This document shows, in pieces, positions 27,350-36,410 of a stretch of DNA of 64,000 nucleotides (its first letter is position 1; every line of letters begins with the position of its first letter). Source of the stretch: Deltaproteobacteria bacterium (lineage in GTDB: Bacteria > Myxococcota_A > Polyangia > Polyangiales > Polyangiaceae); assembly GCA_003235365.1 (NCBI GenBank), contig QJWJ01000209.1:1-64000 (forward strand), written 5' to 3'. The translations under genes were made by a program, and so were the position numbers. The notes under the pieces are model-generated. The model made no database searches and was not told the origin of the DNA. It saw only the letters and a program-made list of their open reading frames with translations.

Positions 27350-28702
27350 TCAATGCTTGCGACGAAACATGCCCGCTGGCGGCGCGTCGCCGTGAACCGG
27401 TGCCTGGACGGGCGCCGTCTCCTGACTCTGAAGGAGCGGAGCCTCTGGCTGAGGTGCAGGCACGGGCGCCGTCGGAGAAGCCGGCGCGACCGGCACAGGT
27501 TCGTCTCTTGGTGGCGTCAAGCCGAGCTTCTTCTGCAGTGCGAGACCGAGGCTGCCCATGCCGGCGCTGGCCGCCCCGCTCTCTTTCGCTGAGAAGTCGC
27601 GGTAGTTCTGCCGCTCCTCGACGCCAGCGACGCGGCCGATGCTGAACGTGATCTTTCCGCCGTCACTCGCCACGAGTACGACCTTGACCTCTTTGCCCAC
27701 GGGAAACAACTTGCGGTAATCGGCGCCGCGGGGGATCCCCAACTCGCGCGATGGGACCAGACCATTGCCCTTCGGCGTATCGACGAACACGCCGAACGAC
27801 GTCAGTTTGCTGACGGTACCGGTCAAGACCTCACCCACTTCGAGCTGAGGTGAGGCAGGCGCCTCTTGCCGAGCCTTGAGCGACAAGCGCAACTTGGGGT
27901 GAGGCCCCTTCTCCGCTGGTTCTAGCGCCAGCAAGCGCACAGTTACCTTTTCGCCGACGCTGAGCACGTCCTCGACGCGGTCGACGCGGGAGTGAGCCAA
28001 CTCCGAAACGTGGATCAGCCCTTCGACGCCGCCACCCAGATCCACGAATGCTCCGTATTTCTGCACCGTCTTGACCACACCCTCGTAGTCGTTGCCGACC
28101 TTCAGCGTGCTGAGCACTCGCTCGGCGTCGCGCTTGCGTTCGGTCTCCAGCAGCGCCTTGCGCGACAAGACGACGCTGCGCCCCGCATCTTTGACCTCGA
28201 TTACTGCGAAGGTCAGCGATTGTCCGACGAACTCCGTCAAGTCGGCGATGTAGGCGGTATCGACCTGGGAAGCTGGACAGAACGCGCGCACCCCACCGAC
28301 TTGCACCTCCAGACCACCTTTGACGGCCTTCTGCACGGTGCCCGTGACCGGCATCCCCGATTCTCGCGCATTCTCGAGCATGCTGACGTCGACGCCACCC
28401 TTGGACTGGCTGCGTCCCAGTGCAACGGATAGCACGGGGCCATCGACGTCGTGATTGCTCAACACGGTCGCGCGGATCGCGTCGCCTACTTGAACGCTGA
28501 GCTTGCCCGATTTGTCCTCGAACTCGCCACGGTCGATGCGGCCTTCGACGGTCGTGCCCACGTCCACGAACACGCTGTCCTTGCCGATCTGAACGATGGC
28601 CCCTTCGACCACCGATCCGACGCGCAAACGCTTAGCTACCCGAACCTGAGCCGAAGCGCCGGCGGACTCCATCAACGAGGCAAAATCACCATCTTTGGCC
28701 AT
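27350..28702 (-). CDS. S1 RNA-binding domain protein with four repeats
   Basis: A 450-residue protein built from four S1 (OB-fold) repeats at about 29-95, 113-180, 198-275 and 285-360, followed by a Pro/Ala/Glu-rich tail ending in MFRRKH. Repeat 3 (YGAFVDLGGGVEGLIHVSEL) is the most canonical. It resembles ribosomal protein S1 but has four rather than six repeats, so it may be an S1 paralogue acting on mRNA or the ribosome. The ATG at 28702 was preferred over a 77-residue upstream extension of non-conserved sequence. Confidence 0.87.
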   Translation of the reverse strand: MAKDGDFASLMESAGASAQVRVAKRLRVGSVVEGAIVQIGKDSVFVDVGTTVEGRIDRGEFEDKSGKLSVQVGDAIRATVLSNHDVDGPVLSVALGRSQSKGGVDVSMLENARESGMPVTGTVQKAVKGGLEVQVGGVRAFCPASQVDTAYIADLTEFVGQSLTFAVIEVKDAGRSVVLSRKALLETERKRDAERVLSTLKVGNDYEGVVKTVQKYGAFVDLGGGVEGLIHVSELAHSRVDRVEDVLSVGEKVTVRLLALEPAEKGPHPKLRLSLKARQEAPASPQLEVGEVLTGTVSKLTSFGVFVDTPKGNGLVPSRELGIPRGADYRKLFPVGKEVKVVLVASDGGKITFSIGRVAGVEERQNYRDFSAKESGAASAGMGSLGLALQKKLGLTPPRDEPVPVAPASPTAPVPAPQPEAPLLQSQETAPVQAPVHGDAPPAGMFRRKH

Positions 28703-29003
28703 AGGGGCGCACCCATACTGCAAAAGCCAGTACTGGTCCACGAGTACCGGCCCCGGGAGGGCGTCGACTCCGTCCGCAGCGAGAGAGCGGATGGTTCGGA
28801 ACGGCGCTCCGCCGGGGATCGGGCGGTTTTGGACGGGATTTGGAGCGTCCCGGCCCGTCCCTTCACGGGCGGGTCGCGCGCCGGGCAGCGCCGCTCTCGA
28901 AAGCCGTTGGCAACGTCGCGCGCGTGACCGCAATCACGTGAAAAGCCTGGCAGCGAACAAGTATCCCCTGCGCAAATGCAGCCGAGCGGACTACATCTTC
29001 CCA
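28703..29003. other. divergent intergenic region between S1 and CbiX-like genes
   Basis: About 300 bp between two divergent starts. The repeated CAGTACTGG / GAGTACCGG elements near 28720-28750 are the only notable symmetry. It presumably holds both promoters; no clear -10/-35 pair or RNA structure stands out. Confidence 0.35.
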
Positions 29004-29378
29004 ATGCAAGCGGTACTTCTTGTCGACCACGGCAGCCGGCGCGCCGAATCGAACGAGCAGCTGTTCGCCATCGCCGAGCTGGTGCGTCAACGCCTTCCAG
29101 GGTCGGTCCTGGTCGGAGCCGGACACATGGAACTGGCGGAGCCCAGCATCGAGACCGCGCTCGACGAGTTGGTTCGACGCGGCGCCATGCAAATCGTGGT
29201 CGTGCCCTATCTGCTCGCACCGGGCAGGCACGCCAGCACCGACATCCCGAACCTCGCCGAACGCGCAGCGTCCAAGCACCCGGGGCTCCGCGTGGTCACG
29301 TCCGAATGCCTCGGCGTGGACGACGTACTCGCTGACTTGGTGATCCGTCGAGCGCGGGGAACCGGACTGCAGCCCTGA
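29004..29378 (+). CDS. CbiX/sirohydrochlorin chelatase-like protein, small form
   Basis: A 124-residue single-domain member of the CbiX/SirB family, which inserts metal (Co or Fe) into sirohydrochlorin. The hallmark LLVDHGSRRAESN provides the metal-binding His, and VVVPYLLAPGRHAS provides the second. The short form is thought to work as a homodimer. A link to cobalamin is plausible since B12-dependent metH is in the window, but no other cobalamin gene is adjacent. Confidence 0.82.
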   Translation: MQAVLLVDHGSRRAESNEQLFAIAELVRQRLPGSVLVGAGHMELAEPSIETALDELVRRGAMQIVVVPYLLAPGRHASTDIPNLAERAASKHPGLRVVTSECLGVDDVLADLVIRRARGTGLQP

Positions 29379-29451
29379 CGCGTCGCTGCGCGCGCATGCC
29401 GTTCCGGGGGCCTCGATGAGCACCGTCGCGCCAACGACCGATGGGCACCGC

Positions 29452-29480
29452 TTGTCAAGACACCGCAAAGTGCTTATCTC
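29452..29480 (+). promoter_or_regulatory. possible sigma-70 promoter before the ATP-grasp-like gene
   Basis: TTGTCA (29452-29457), 17 bp, then TATCTC (29475-29480) precedes the ATG at 29492 by 11 bp. The -35 match is good and the -10 weak. Transcription would begin almost at the start codon, giving a near-leaderless mRNA. Confidence 0.3.
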
Positions 29481-29491
29481 CTCAACCATCC

Positions 29492-30805
29492 ATGTGGGCT
29501 CAGTTCCTGAACGAAACTTGCCGCTGCGTATCCCCGGACCGCACGCGTCTGCCCGCGGCAATTCGGCACCCGACGGGCCCGTCCGAACCGGAGCGTGAAG
29601 GTTCGAATTCGAGCGCGTTTTTCGCCGACTTCCCGGTATTCGTGGACGCGCAGACCGTTGCGCGAATCGAGGGCGTCGTGGCCGCGGTGGATGCGCTCTG
29701 CCGTCTACCTGCTTTCCAGACGCAAGCGCTCGCGGCTTCACCGCAAATCGCGGGCTTCGATCAGGGGACGAGTGGGCTCCTCCACGGCTTCGACTTTCAC
29801 CTGACGGAGCAGGGCCCCCAGCTGATCGAAATCAACACGAACGCGGGCGGGGTCCTGCTCAACGCGGGGCTCGCCGATGCTCAGCGAGCTTGCTGCGATG
29901 CGGTGCAGCCGTTCGTTTCTCCCGCAGGAGCCTGGGGCGCAACCCGCACGCGTCTGATCGACGCCTTCAGAAGTGAGCTCGTTGCGGGTCCCAGCGCGGC
30001 AGAGGAGAATCGTGAACTGCGTGCAATCGCGATTGTCGACGAGCAGCCGCAGACACAGTTTCTCTTCCCGGAGTTCCAACTCTTCGCCCAGCTGTTCGAA
30101 GATCACGGCGTCGCAGCGCGCATCGTCGATCCGCGGCAGCTGGAGCACCGAGACGGCAGGCTGTGGTGCGGCGACACCGCGATCGACCTGGTCTACAATC
30201 GACTGACCGACTTCTACTTCGAGTCGGATGCGACCCGAGCGCTTCGCGACGCATACCTGGCAAACGACGTCGTGGTGACGCCGAGTCCCCGTCACCACGC
30301 CCTGCTCGCGAACAAGCGGCACCTGGTCACGCTCAGCGACGCCGAAGCCCTACGTCGAATGGGGCTTTCGCGGAGCGCCATCGACGAGCTCGTGCCGTTC
30401 GTTCCGGCGGCTGAACTGGTCGAGCGTGGCAACGGTGAAGATCTCTGGCGGCGCCGACGAGGGCTGTTCTTCAAACCATTGACGGGCTTCGGCAGCCGGG
30501 CCGCCTACCGTGGGGACAAGCTGACGCGTCGGAGGTTCGACGAAATCCTCGCGGGGGAGTACCTGGCACAGCGCATCGTCGCGCCAAGCGAGCGCACCAT
30601 CGTCGTCGACGGCGAACCCGCCAAGCTCAAGCTCGACGTTCGGGCTTACGTCGCAGAGCGACGCATCATCTCACTAGCCGCACGCCTGTATCGAGGCCAG
30701 ACCACCAACTTCCGTACCAGCGGAGGGGGCTTCGCGACGGTGCTTGCCGTCCCCGAGGTGCTCGAGCACCTGACCCCGGCCCCCTTCCCCCCAACGCCGA
30801 GGTGA
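29492..30805 (+). CDS. ATP-grasp-like protein of unknown substrate
   Basis: A 437-residue cytoplasmic protein. The LIEINTNAGG segment (111-120), the lysine-bearing FFKPLTGFGSRAAYRGDKL loop and LKLDVRAYVAE suggest an ATP-grasp ligase with permuted order, as in the glutathionylspermidine-synthase-like or circularly permuted ATP-grasp groups. Such enzymes join a carboxylate to an amine or thiol through an acyl phosphate. The start is uncertain: an in-frame ATG at 29441 also exists. No partner ligase or peptide gene is adjacent. Confidence 0.62.
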   Translation: MWAQFLNETCRCVSPDRTRLPAAIRHPTGPSEPEREGSNSSAFFADFPVFVDAQTVARIEGVVAAVDALCRLPAFQTQALAASPQIAGFDQGTSGLLHGFDFHLTEQGPQLIEINTNAGGVLLNAGLADAQRACCDAVQPFVSPAGAWGATRTRLIDAFRSELVAGPSAAEENRELRAIAIVDEQPQTQFLFPEFQLFAQLFEDHGVAARIVDPRQLEHRDGRLWCGDTAIDLVYNRLTDFYFESDATRALRDAYLANDVVVTPSPRHHALLANKRHLVTLSDAEALRRMGLSRSAIDELVPFVPAAELVERGNGEDLWRRRRGLFFKPLTGFGSRAAYRGDKLTRRRFDEILAGEYLAQRIVAPSERTIVVDGEPAKLKLDVRAYVAERRIISLAARLYRGQTTNFRTSGGGFATVLAVPEVLEHLTPAPFPPTPR

Positions 30806-30842
30806 AGGACAGCCCGTGAACTGGCCGACGGGAGTCGACGGC

Positions 30843-32102
30843 TCAACGACCGATGAAACGTCGCGCAAAATCGCCGAGGCGCAAGACAGACGGTAACCCC
30901 TCGCGCGACTGAAACGTCAGGTCGGACGCGAAGTTCACCTTGTCCGCGGCATTGTAGCCAACGTAGGCACGGCCCGCTGGCGAATTGAGAAGTTGGTTGA
31001 CCCGTCCTTCGTAGGAACCCTTGATCTTGGCAATGCGCGCCTCTCCCTCCGCCGACAGGCGAGCAGCAACCGCATCCGCCTCCGCCACGACGCGTCGGGA
31101 GTACTCGGTCGTCTCGGCTTCGACGTTCTTGATGCCCAACAGGTGAGCGTCGGTGATCCGCGACTCCTCGACGCCAAAGAGTTCGGCGGCCTTGGTGACC
31201 AATTCCGCGCGTTGTTTCTCGTCCAGAGAAACCAACTCGCGCCGCGCCGCCCCCGGCGAGCGGTCCTCCTTGGTATCGACGAGACCGACTTGGTAAGCGC
31301 GATCGAGCTGAGCGATGCGCTTGGCCCACTCTTGTTCCTTGGAAGCCACCATGGCATGCGTCTGCTGCACGAAATTGTCGAGTGATTGCTGCCTGGTGGC
31401 AACGGCTCGCTTGGCGCCGTCGAGCAGCTTCTGCTGTTCGTTGAACTGGATCTGCGCCAATTGGCTTTCGTACTCCTGGCGGAAGTACGCTGCGCGGATC
31501 AACACGGTGTTGGCCTCCAAGTGGTAGGGGGCCAACTTCTCGTTCAACGCGCTGAGCGTCTCGTTCCCAACTTCGAGGCGGCGATCGGTGTGGTAAAAGT
31601 CTTCACTCCGAAGTTGCGCCAGGTGTCCGCGCAGCACGTCGGTGACGGTCTGCTCGGCGAAACGCTGAAATCGAAAGCGCTCAGGACCGTCAGGCAAGTG
31701 ATTGCCAGCGTCCATGATCGCCCACGCTTCGCCGGGTTTGACCCGATACGGAATCGATAGGTCGACGTTGACCGTGTTGTTGTCCTTGGTCCGGATGCTG
31801 AGCGAGTCGTCCCCCGTGTGGTTGATCAGCAAGTACCGCGACGGCAAACGCCAAACTTGCTGCAGGCCGAGGATCTCGAGGTGATAACCAGGTTCGAGGT
31901 CCTCTTTCTGCAGACCGAGGGCGTTGTTGTATCGAACTCCCACGGTCCCCACTTCCACTTCGGTCAGTGCGACCGACCGAAACAGCGCGAAGACCACGAG
32001 CACGACGAGATAGATCGTTGCAAGACGCGCCGGCGAGAATTTCGTTGGCGGAGCGGGAGCAGCTGCGCCGTTACCCGCGGGCTCCTTCTTTCGTGCACTC
32101 AT
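30843..32102 (-). CDS. SPFH/band-7 membrane protein (second of pair)
   Basis: A 419-residue protein with a short Pro/Ala-rich cytoplasmic head, one transmembrane segment (LATIYLVVLVVFALF, about 28-43) and a band-7/SPFH domain to about residue 230. A long coiled-coil helix rich in Glu/Arg/Ala and a conserved C-terminal cap follow. It resembles HflC/prohibitin-type scaffold proteins that form large rings on the membrane. It overlaps the upstream band-7 gene by 4 bp (ATGA), so the two are translated together. Confidence 0.85.
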   Translation of the reverse strand: MSARKKEPAGNGAAAPAPPTKFSPARLATIYLVVLVVFALFRSVALTEVEVGTVGVRYNNALGLQKEDLEPGYHLEILGLQQVWRLPSRYLLINHTGDDSLSIRTKDNNTVNVDLSIPYRVKPGEAWAIMDAGNHLPDGPERFRFQRFAEQTVTDVLRGHLAQLRSEDFYHTDRRLEVGNETLSALNEKLAPYHLEANTVLIRAAYFRQEYESQLAQIQFNEQQKLLDGAKRAVATRQQSLDNFVQQTHAMVASKEQEWAKRIAQLDRAYQVGLVDTKEDRSPGAARRELVSLDEKQRAELVTKAAELFGVEESRITDAHLLGIKNVEAETTEYSRRVVAEADAVAARLSAEGEARIAKIKGSYEGRVNQLLNSPAGRAYVGYNAADKVNFASDLTFQSREGLPSVLRLGDFARRFIGR

Positions 32103-33169
32103 TGCTGTAGCCCTTCGACTGACACCCGCGACGGCGTGGCGTCGGAGGCGTAGGGTTCGATGTGGATCGTGACGTTCTGCAGACGGGTTGCGAGCTTTTC
32201 CATGACGCGCTCGACGGGCTGTGAACGAAACGCATCAATCTCCGACTTGCGCGCGAGATACTTTGCCTCGAGCTCACCTTCGAGCTGCGTCGCCGTGCCC
32301 TCGGCAGCGCTGAGCGCGGCCTGCCCGGTCGCGATCTTCTCGATGTGGTAGGTGTCGGCTTCACGCTTGGCCTGAGCCTGACTCGTGACGGCCTTTGCCA
32401 AGTCACTTTCCAGCGCCGCACGGCGCTCCTGGATCTGATGATTCTGCTCTTGGTCCACTTCTGCCAACCGGCGTTCCCGTTCGGTGCCAGCGCGATCGAG
32501 ATTGCTCTTGATCACTTGTTCTTGATTGCCGAGAGCATTGCGTTCTTCGATGGCGTGTTCGTACGCATCGTTGAACTTCGGCCGGGGCGTGACCAACTGC
32601 GAGACGCTGATTCCATGTGGATTGAGCACCTCGTTGAGACGATCTTTGGCTCGCTGCGTCGCCGCCTCGTACGTCGTCGGATCGGAGACGTCGATGGTGC
32701 TCTCGCGGCCGAACTCGTCCCGGAGGATGGACCGCACGTAGGGTCGCAACCAGGTCAAGAAGCCATCGCCAGGACCACTGTCACGGACCGTCGTGACCGC
32801 GTCTTGAGGCCGGAGCTGGAAGATGATGGTGGTATCCTCGAAGTGAAAGTTCGACCCGTCACTCGCACGCACCGTCAACTGTTGAACGTGCATCTCGTCG
32901 ATTTCCTGGTCGCCCTGCATGCTGAACGTGTGTGGTGCCGCATCCAGGACGTGAACGGTATGGATGAACGGTAGGCGCACGGTCCACCCCGGCGTCGTGA
33001 CCGCGGCTTGCTCCCCCGTCACGCGATTGATACGGACCGCTGCTTGCCCCGGTTCGATGTCGACCACGGAGATCGCCATCAGCCCCAGAGTCACCAGCGC
33101 TGCCGCCGCCACGCTGACGCCGCCAAAGGACTGCGTCACTTTGGTCAGCGACCTGAGCTTGTCATTCAC
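32099..33169 (-). CDS. SPFH/band-7 membrane protein (first of pair)
   Basis: A 356-residue protein with an N-terminal transmembrane segment (VAAAALVTLGLMAISVV) and a band-7 domain starting at DIEPGQAAVRINRVTGEQ, followed by a coiled coil. It pairs with the next band-7 gene much as HflK pairs with HflC, although no FtsH or other protease gene is nearby. It overlaps both neighbours by 4 bp, so the three genes form one tightly coupled operon. A scaffold role in the inner membrane is likely by family. Confidence 0.85.
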   Translation of the reverse strand: MNDKLRSLTKVTQSFGGVSVAAAALVTLGLMAISVVDIEPGQAAVRINRVTGEQAAVTTPGWTVRLPFIHTVHVLDAAPHTFSMQGDQEIDEMHVQQLTVRASDGSNFHFEDTTIIFQLRPQDAVTTVRDSGPGDGFLTWLRPYVRSILRDEFGRESTIDVSDPTTYEAATQRAKDRLNEVLNPHGISVSQLVTPRPKFNDAYEHAIEERNALGNQEQVIKSNLDRAGTERERRLAEVDQEQNHQIQERRAALESDLAKAVTSQAQAKREADTYHIEKIATGQAALSAAEGTATQLEGELEAKYLARKSEIDAFRSQPVERVMEKLATRLQNVTIHIEPYASDATPSRVSVEGLQQ

Positions 33170-33444
33170 TGTTCACCCCGTTTGTTTGGGTCCACGAACT
33201 TCGGTAACTCTGGCACGTCGATACCCTCCTCCTCGCAGGCCACTCGGATCCGGGTAGCCAGGTCGTTGTACTCCTGGGTGGTGTACAACCCCGCTTCGAG
33301 CCCAGCCTTGAGAGCGGCGATGTCGGCTTGGATGCGTTTGGCCGCGGCACTCGACGCGCTGGCGCGCAGCGCTCGCGTGATGCCGTAGACGACACCGAAC
33401 ACGACCGCCAGCAGAATTCCCAACCTGACCACGAGCCCGATCAC
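33166..33444 (-). CDS. small membrane protein with cytoplasmic helical tail
   Basis: About 92 residues: one strong transmembrane segment (LVVRLGILLAVVFGVVYG) then a helical tail ending in VPELPKFVDPNKRG. The GTG at 33444 is preferred because GGAGG lies 7 nt before it; the ATG at 33450 would be only 1 nt from that site. Its stop overlaps the start of the first band-7 gene (ATGA), making it the lead gene of the band-7 operon and a candidate accessory subunit. The tail segment KAGLEAGLYTTQEYNDLATRIR resembles short-C-terminal (SHOCT) domains. Confidence 0.7.
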   Translation of the reverse strand: MIGLVVRLGILLAVVFGVVYGITRALRASASSAAAKRIQADIAALKAGLEAGLYTTQEYNDLATRIRVACEEEGIDVPELPKFVDPNKRGEQ

Positions 33445-33915
33445 ACCCATTCCTCCGCGACCGGCAGCATGCATCAAGCCGTTGCCCAGGCGAAAAAAAC
33501 GGCGTTTCCGGAATCGATCGACGGGCGTTCGCCCTCAACCCAGAGGTCCGCGCCAGCGGAGGAAAACGGCACCGCCGGGTTCCGACATGCTCGCGTGCGA
33601 AATCGTGTACCGAATTGCCCTCCGACGGCGTCACCGGGTCAGTCTGGGCAGCGTTGGTTCGCTTGGACCGAAAACCAGCCAAGTGACTGTAACAAAAGCG
33701 ACATTTCCACAACGACAAGGCGTTGGCGCGGCACTTGGCGATACCGTTTTCGAAGATAATTGGACCAATCGTGGCGCGCAGCGGCTCGAAGGACGACAGA
33801 CGAGCAAGCAAAAACGTCGGGGCATGCAACGCGTTCGACTTTGACCTAAAGTGTCCGCGTCGACTCAAATCAGTCGGCCCTGGCCGCCCCCCGAGCACCA
33901 ATCCCGCATCCACCA
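33445..33915. other. divergent intergenic region, band-7 operon and LamG lipoprotein
   Basis: About 470 bp with no convincing gene. A small inverted repeat ATTGG-A-CCAAT stands at 33759-33769, within the most AT-rich part (about 33680-33770), where divergent promoters are likely. Confidence 0.4.
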
Positions 33916-35232
33916 ATGATCGCCCAACCCTCGCCGCGCAAGTTCGATCCCCCCTCAGCTTCCATCCACCGAGCGGCAAGAGTTGGGCTCTGCCGAACGA
34001 CGTGGGTGTTGCTTGCATGCAGCACCGCTGGCGCGTGTACTGGGGATCGCTTCGACACGGTAACCGGCGACGATGCAGGATCGCGTCCCGGAGCAGCAAA
34101 ACCGTCGTCTGCCGAACCGTCCAACGTCGCCGCTCATGATAGTGGGCCCCAAGCGCCCACGCATGATGCGTCGCGTACCCCAGGGCCTACGCCAGACCCG
34201 CCTGCGCCGACGTCAGACGGGCCCAACGGCAAGCCGGAGCCCGTCGACACATCGCCGTCCGCGCGCGATGCAGGTTCAACCGGCGCCCCCACGTCGACCG
34301 CAAACGACGGGTCCAACGAGCCAGTCGAGGCGGGACCGGTCTCGGTGCCGACCGTGATCCAGTGCTCCGACGCTGGCGACTGCGTCGGGCCGCCCCGATT
34401 CGATGGCGGTGATCCTCTCGGCGCAGGCGGTCTGCCCAGCGGACTCCCCACGGGAACGGCGGGGCCCGACGCGGCGCCGCCCGACGAGTGCCCCTCGGTG
34501 GCAGATCAAACCGAGCGGGGCGCCTGCGGTTGCGGCTTCGTGTCCACCGTCGAGTGTGAATCGCTCGAGATGCATTTGGTCCACCGCTACTCGTTCGACG
34601 GCACCGGGACCGCCGTGACCGATTCGGTCGGCGACGCGGACGGCGCCGTTCGCAACGGTGAGCTCGACGGCAGTGGAAGCCTCGAACTCGATGGAGATCA
34701 GACCCATGCCGAGCTGCCGGCGGGCATCGTCTCGGCATTGGACAACGCCACGCTCGAGGTGTGGGCACGCTGGGATGGCGGGGAGCCGGACCAACGCATC
34801 TTCAACTTCGGTACCCCTTCGGCCAACGACGGACCACCGATCAGCTACATCTCGCTATCGCCACGCGGTGGAACGGACACGGGCGTCGCGGTCAGCATTC
34901 GTCCGAACGACGCGCAATCGTCCGAGTCAATCCGCTTGGACGATTCGTTGCCGACTGGCGAAATGCAGCACCTGGCCGTCACCTTCGACAGCGACGCCAA
35001 TTCCGTCGTGCTGTACATCCAGGGTCAGCGCCGGGATTCGGTCAGCACGCAACAAGACATCTCCGAACTGCAGGATGCATACAACTGGCTCGGTCGCCCG
35101 CTGTATTGGGGCTACCCGAACCTCGACGGCGCACTGTTCGAGTTTCGCATCTACGATGCCGCGCTCTCATCCGAAGAGATCGCCCAGAGCTTCGAATTGG
35201 GTCCCGACGCGACGTTCTCGGCAGAACTCTGA
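33916..35232 (+). CDS. LamG-like (concanavalin-type) surface lipoprotein
   Basis: A 438-residue exported protein with a signal (TTWVLLACSTAGAC) that offers a lipobox, and a low-complexity Asp/Pro/Gly/Ser-rich linker to about residue 200. A short Cys-rich patch (GACGCGFVSTVEC) precedes a C-terminal LamG / concanavalin-like jelly-roll at about 220-430 (LVHRYSFDGTGTAVTDSVG ... LDGALFEFRIYDAALSSEEI). This is a typical myxobacterial cell-surface adhesin or carbohydrate-binding lipoprotein layout. The ligand is unknown. Confidence 0.82.
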   Translation: MIAQPSPRKFDPPSASIHRAARVGLCRTTWVLLACSTAGACTGDRFDTVTGDDAGSRPGAAKPSSAEPSNVAAHDSGPQAPTHDASRTPGPTPDPPAPTSDGPNGKPEPVDTSPSARDAGSTGAPTSTANDGSNEPVEAGPVSVPTVIQCSDAGDCVGPPRFDGGDPLGAGGLPSGLPTGTAGPDAAPPDECPSVADQTERGACGCGFVSTVECESLEMHLVHRYSFDGTGTAVTDSVGDADGAVRNGELDGSGSLELDGDQTHAELPAGIVSALDNATLEVWARWDGGEPDQRIFNFGTPSANDGPPISYISLSPRGGTDTGVAVSIRPNDAQSSESIRLDDSLPTGEMQHLAVTFDSDANSVVLYIQGQRRDSVSTQQDISELQDAYNWLGRPLYWGYPNLDGALFEFRIYDAALSSEEIAQSFELGPDATFSAEL

Positions 35233-35431
35233 GGTGGGGCGCGCCCGCGAAATTGTGGGCTGCCCGCGCCAGCACTTGCGCCGGTGTAGCCGCGACAGGC
35301 ACGGTGTTCCCTCGCCTACCGAGGCTGACCGCGTCACGCGACGACGTCATCGCAACTCCGCGTAGTCCCTGGCCCAGCTGAGGCCGCGCATCCGTCCGAA
35401 GTACGCGCCGCCGCAGCGGTCGACTCGTTGC

Positions 35432-35462
35432 TTGACGGTATATGCATTTCCATGCATATACA
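35432..35462 (+). promoter_or_regulatory. operator-like inverted repeat overlapping the arsR promoter
   Basis: GTATATGCAT (35438-35447) and ATGCATATAC (35452-35461) form a perfect 10-bp inverted repeat around TTCC. A TTGACG -35 element (35432-35437) abuts it and a CATATA/TATACA -10-like hexamer lies inside the right arm. The repeat ends 6 bp before the arsR-type start codon. This is the expected place for self-repression by the ArsR-family dimer. Confidence 0.75.
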
Positions 35463-35467
35463 CACTC

Positions 35468-35830
35468 ATGCAACTAGACGTGTTCCAAGCGCTTGCAGAT
35501 CCGACTCGTCGTCGCATCGTCGAAACGCTGCTCAGCGGAGAGCAGCAAGTCGCTGACGTCGTCGCCAAGGCGGGCATTCACCAGTCCGGCGTTTCTCGTC
35601 ACCTGCGCCTCCTGCACGAATCGGGCTTCGTCTCGATGCGCCCCGAGGGTCAGCGCCGATACTACGCACTGAGAGCAGCGCCCTTCAGACAGCTCGAAGA
35701 CTGGCTGGAGCCCTACCGGGAACTGTGGGCGGCGCGACTCGACCGCTTCGGCGCGGCGCTGGAAGAAAGAAGCGCCCGTCGGCGCTCCAACGAGACCCGA
35801 AAGACGAACGAAAGGAAACAACGATCATGA
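35468..35830 (+). CDS. ArsR-family transcriptional regulator
   Basis: A 120-residue winged-helix repressor of the group usually paired with SRPBCC/AHSA1 genes. It opens with QLDVFQALADPTRRRIVETLL; the recognition helix is in HQSGVSRHLRLLHESGFV, and the wing in MRPEGQRRYYAL. No Cys-based metal site (CxC) is present, so it is unlikely to sense arsenic. The start at ATG 35468 follows the operator directly, and the stop overlaps the downstream AHSA1 gene by 4 bp. Confidence 0.92.
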   Translation: MQLDVFQALADPTRRRIVETLLSGEQQVADVVAKAGIHQSGVSRHLRLLHESGFVSMRPEGQRRYYALRAAPFRQLEDWLEPYRELWAARLDRFGAALEERSARRRSNETRKTNERKQRS

Positions 35831-36324
35831 ATTCGACAAGCGACGCCCAACGCAAAAAGGTCGTCATCGAACGGCAGTACCGCGCGGCAATACGAGACGT
35901 CTGGGATTTGTGGACGACGAAGGACGGCTTCGAGTCGTGGTGGGGCCCCCAAGGTTTTCGTGCAGAGGTCACTGAGCTCGACGCTCGCGTGGGCGGAGCA
36001 CTGCACTACGAGATGATTGCAGACAGCCCGGAGATGATCGCCGCGATGAAGCAAATGGGGCAACCCACGTCGCATCCGACACGGTCCCGCTTCACTGAGC
36101 TAGCCCCCTACGAGCGGCTCGTGATCACCAACGTCATCGACTTCCTGCCCGGGGTGGCAGTCTACGAAAGCCACATCGATGTCCAGTTCGTCGTATCAGG
36201 TCAATACGTGCGAATGATCGTCACGCTCGATGCCATGCACTCCGAGGACATGACACGCATGCAGCAAGAAGGGTTCACGAGTCAGCTCACCAAGCTCGAC
36301 CAACGCTTCAACTCCGTCGCGTAG
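35827..36324 (+). CDS. SRPBCC/AHSA1-domain protein
   Basis: A 165-residue START/Bet-v1-like protein of the activator-of-Hsp90-ATPase homologue group. Typical segments are VIERQYRAAIRDVWDLWTTKDGFESWWGP and the C-terminal helix EGFTSQLTKLDQRF. Such proteins bind hydrophobic ligands; the true function is unknown. It starts inside the stop of the arsR-type gene (ATGA) with AAAGGA 10 nt upstream, so the two form an operon under the same operator. Confidence 0.9.
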   Translation: MNSTSDAQRKKVVIERQYRAAIRDVWDLWTTKDGFESWWGPQGFRAEVTELDARVGGALHYEMIADSPEMIAAMKQMGQPTSHPTRSRFTELAPYERLVITNVIDFLPGVAVYESHIDVQFVVSGQYVRMIVTLDAMHSEDMTRMQQEGFTSQLTKLDQRFNSVA

Positions 36325-36410
36325 CCGAGCGAAGTCGTCCGCCCCTCACACCTGCTGGGGTGGCAACTCCGAACCGGTCGAAATCTCCCTGCGGAGGGAT
36401 CGATCGTTCA

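Noticed and set aside
29600-29610. GGTTCGAATTC, resembling a tRNA T-loop
   Set aside because: It lies inside the ATP-grasp-like reading frame, with no T-stem or cloverleaf around it.
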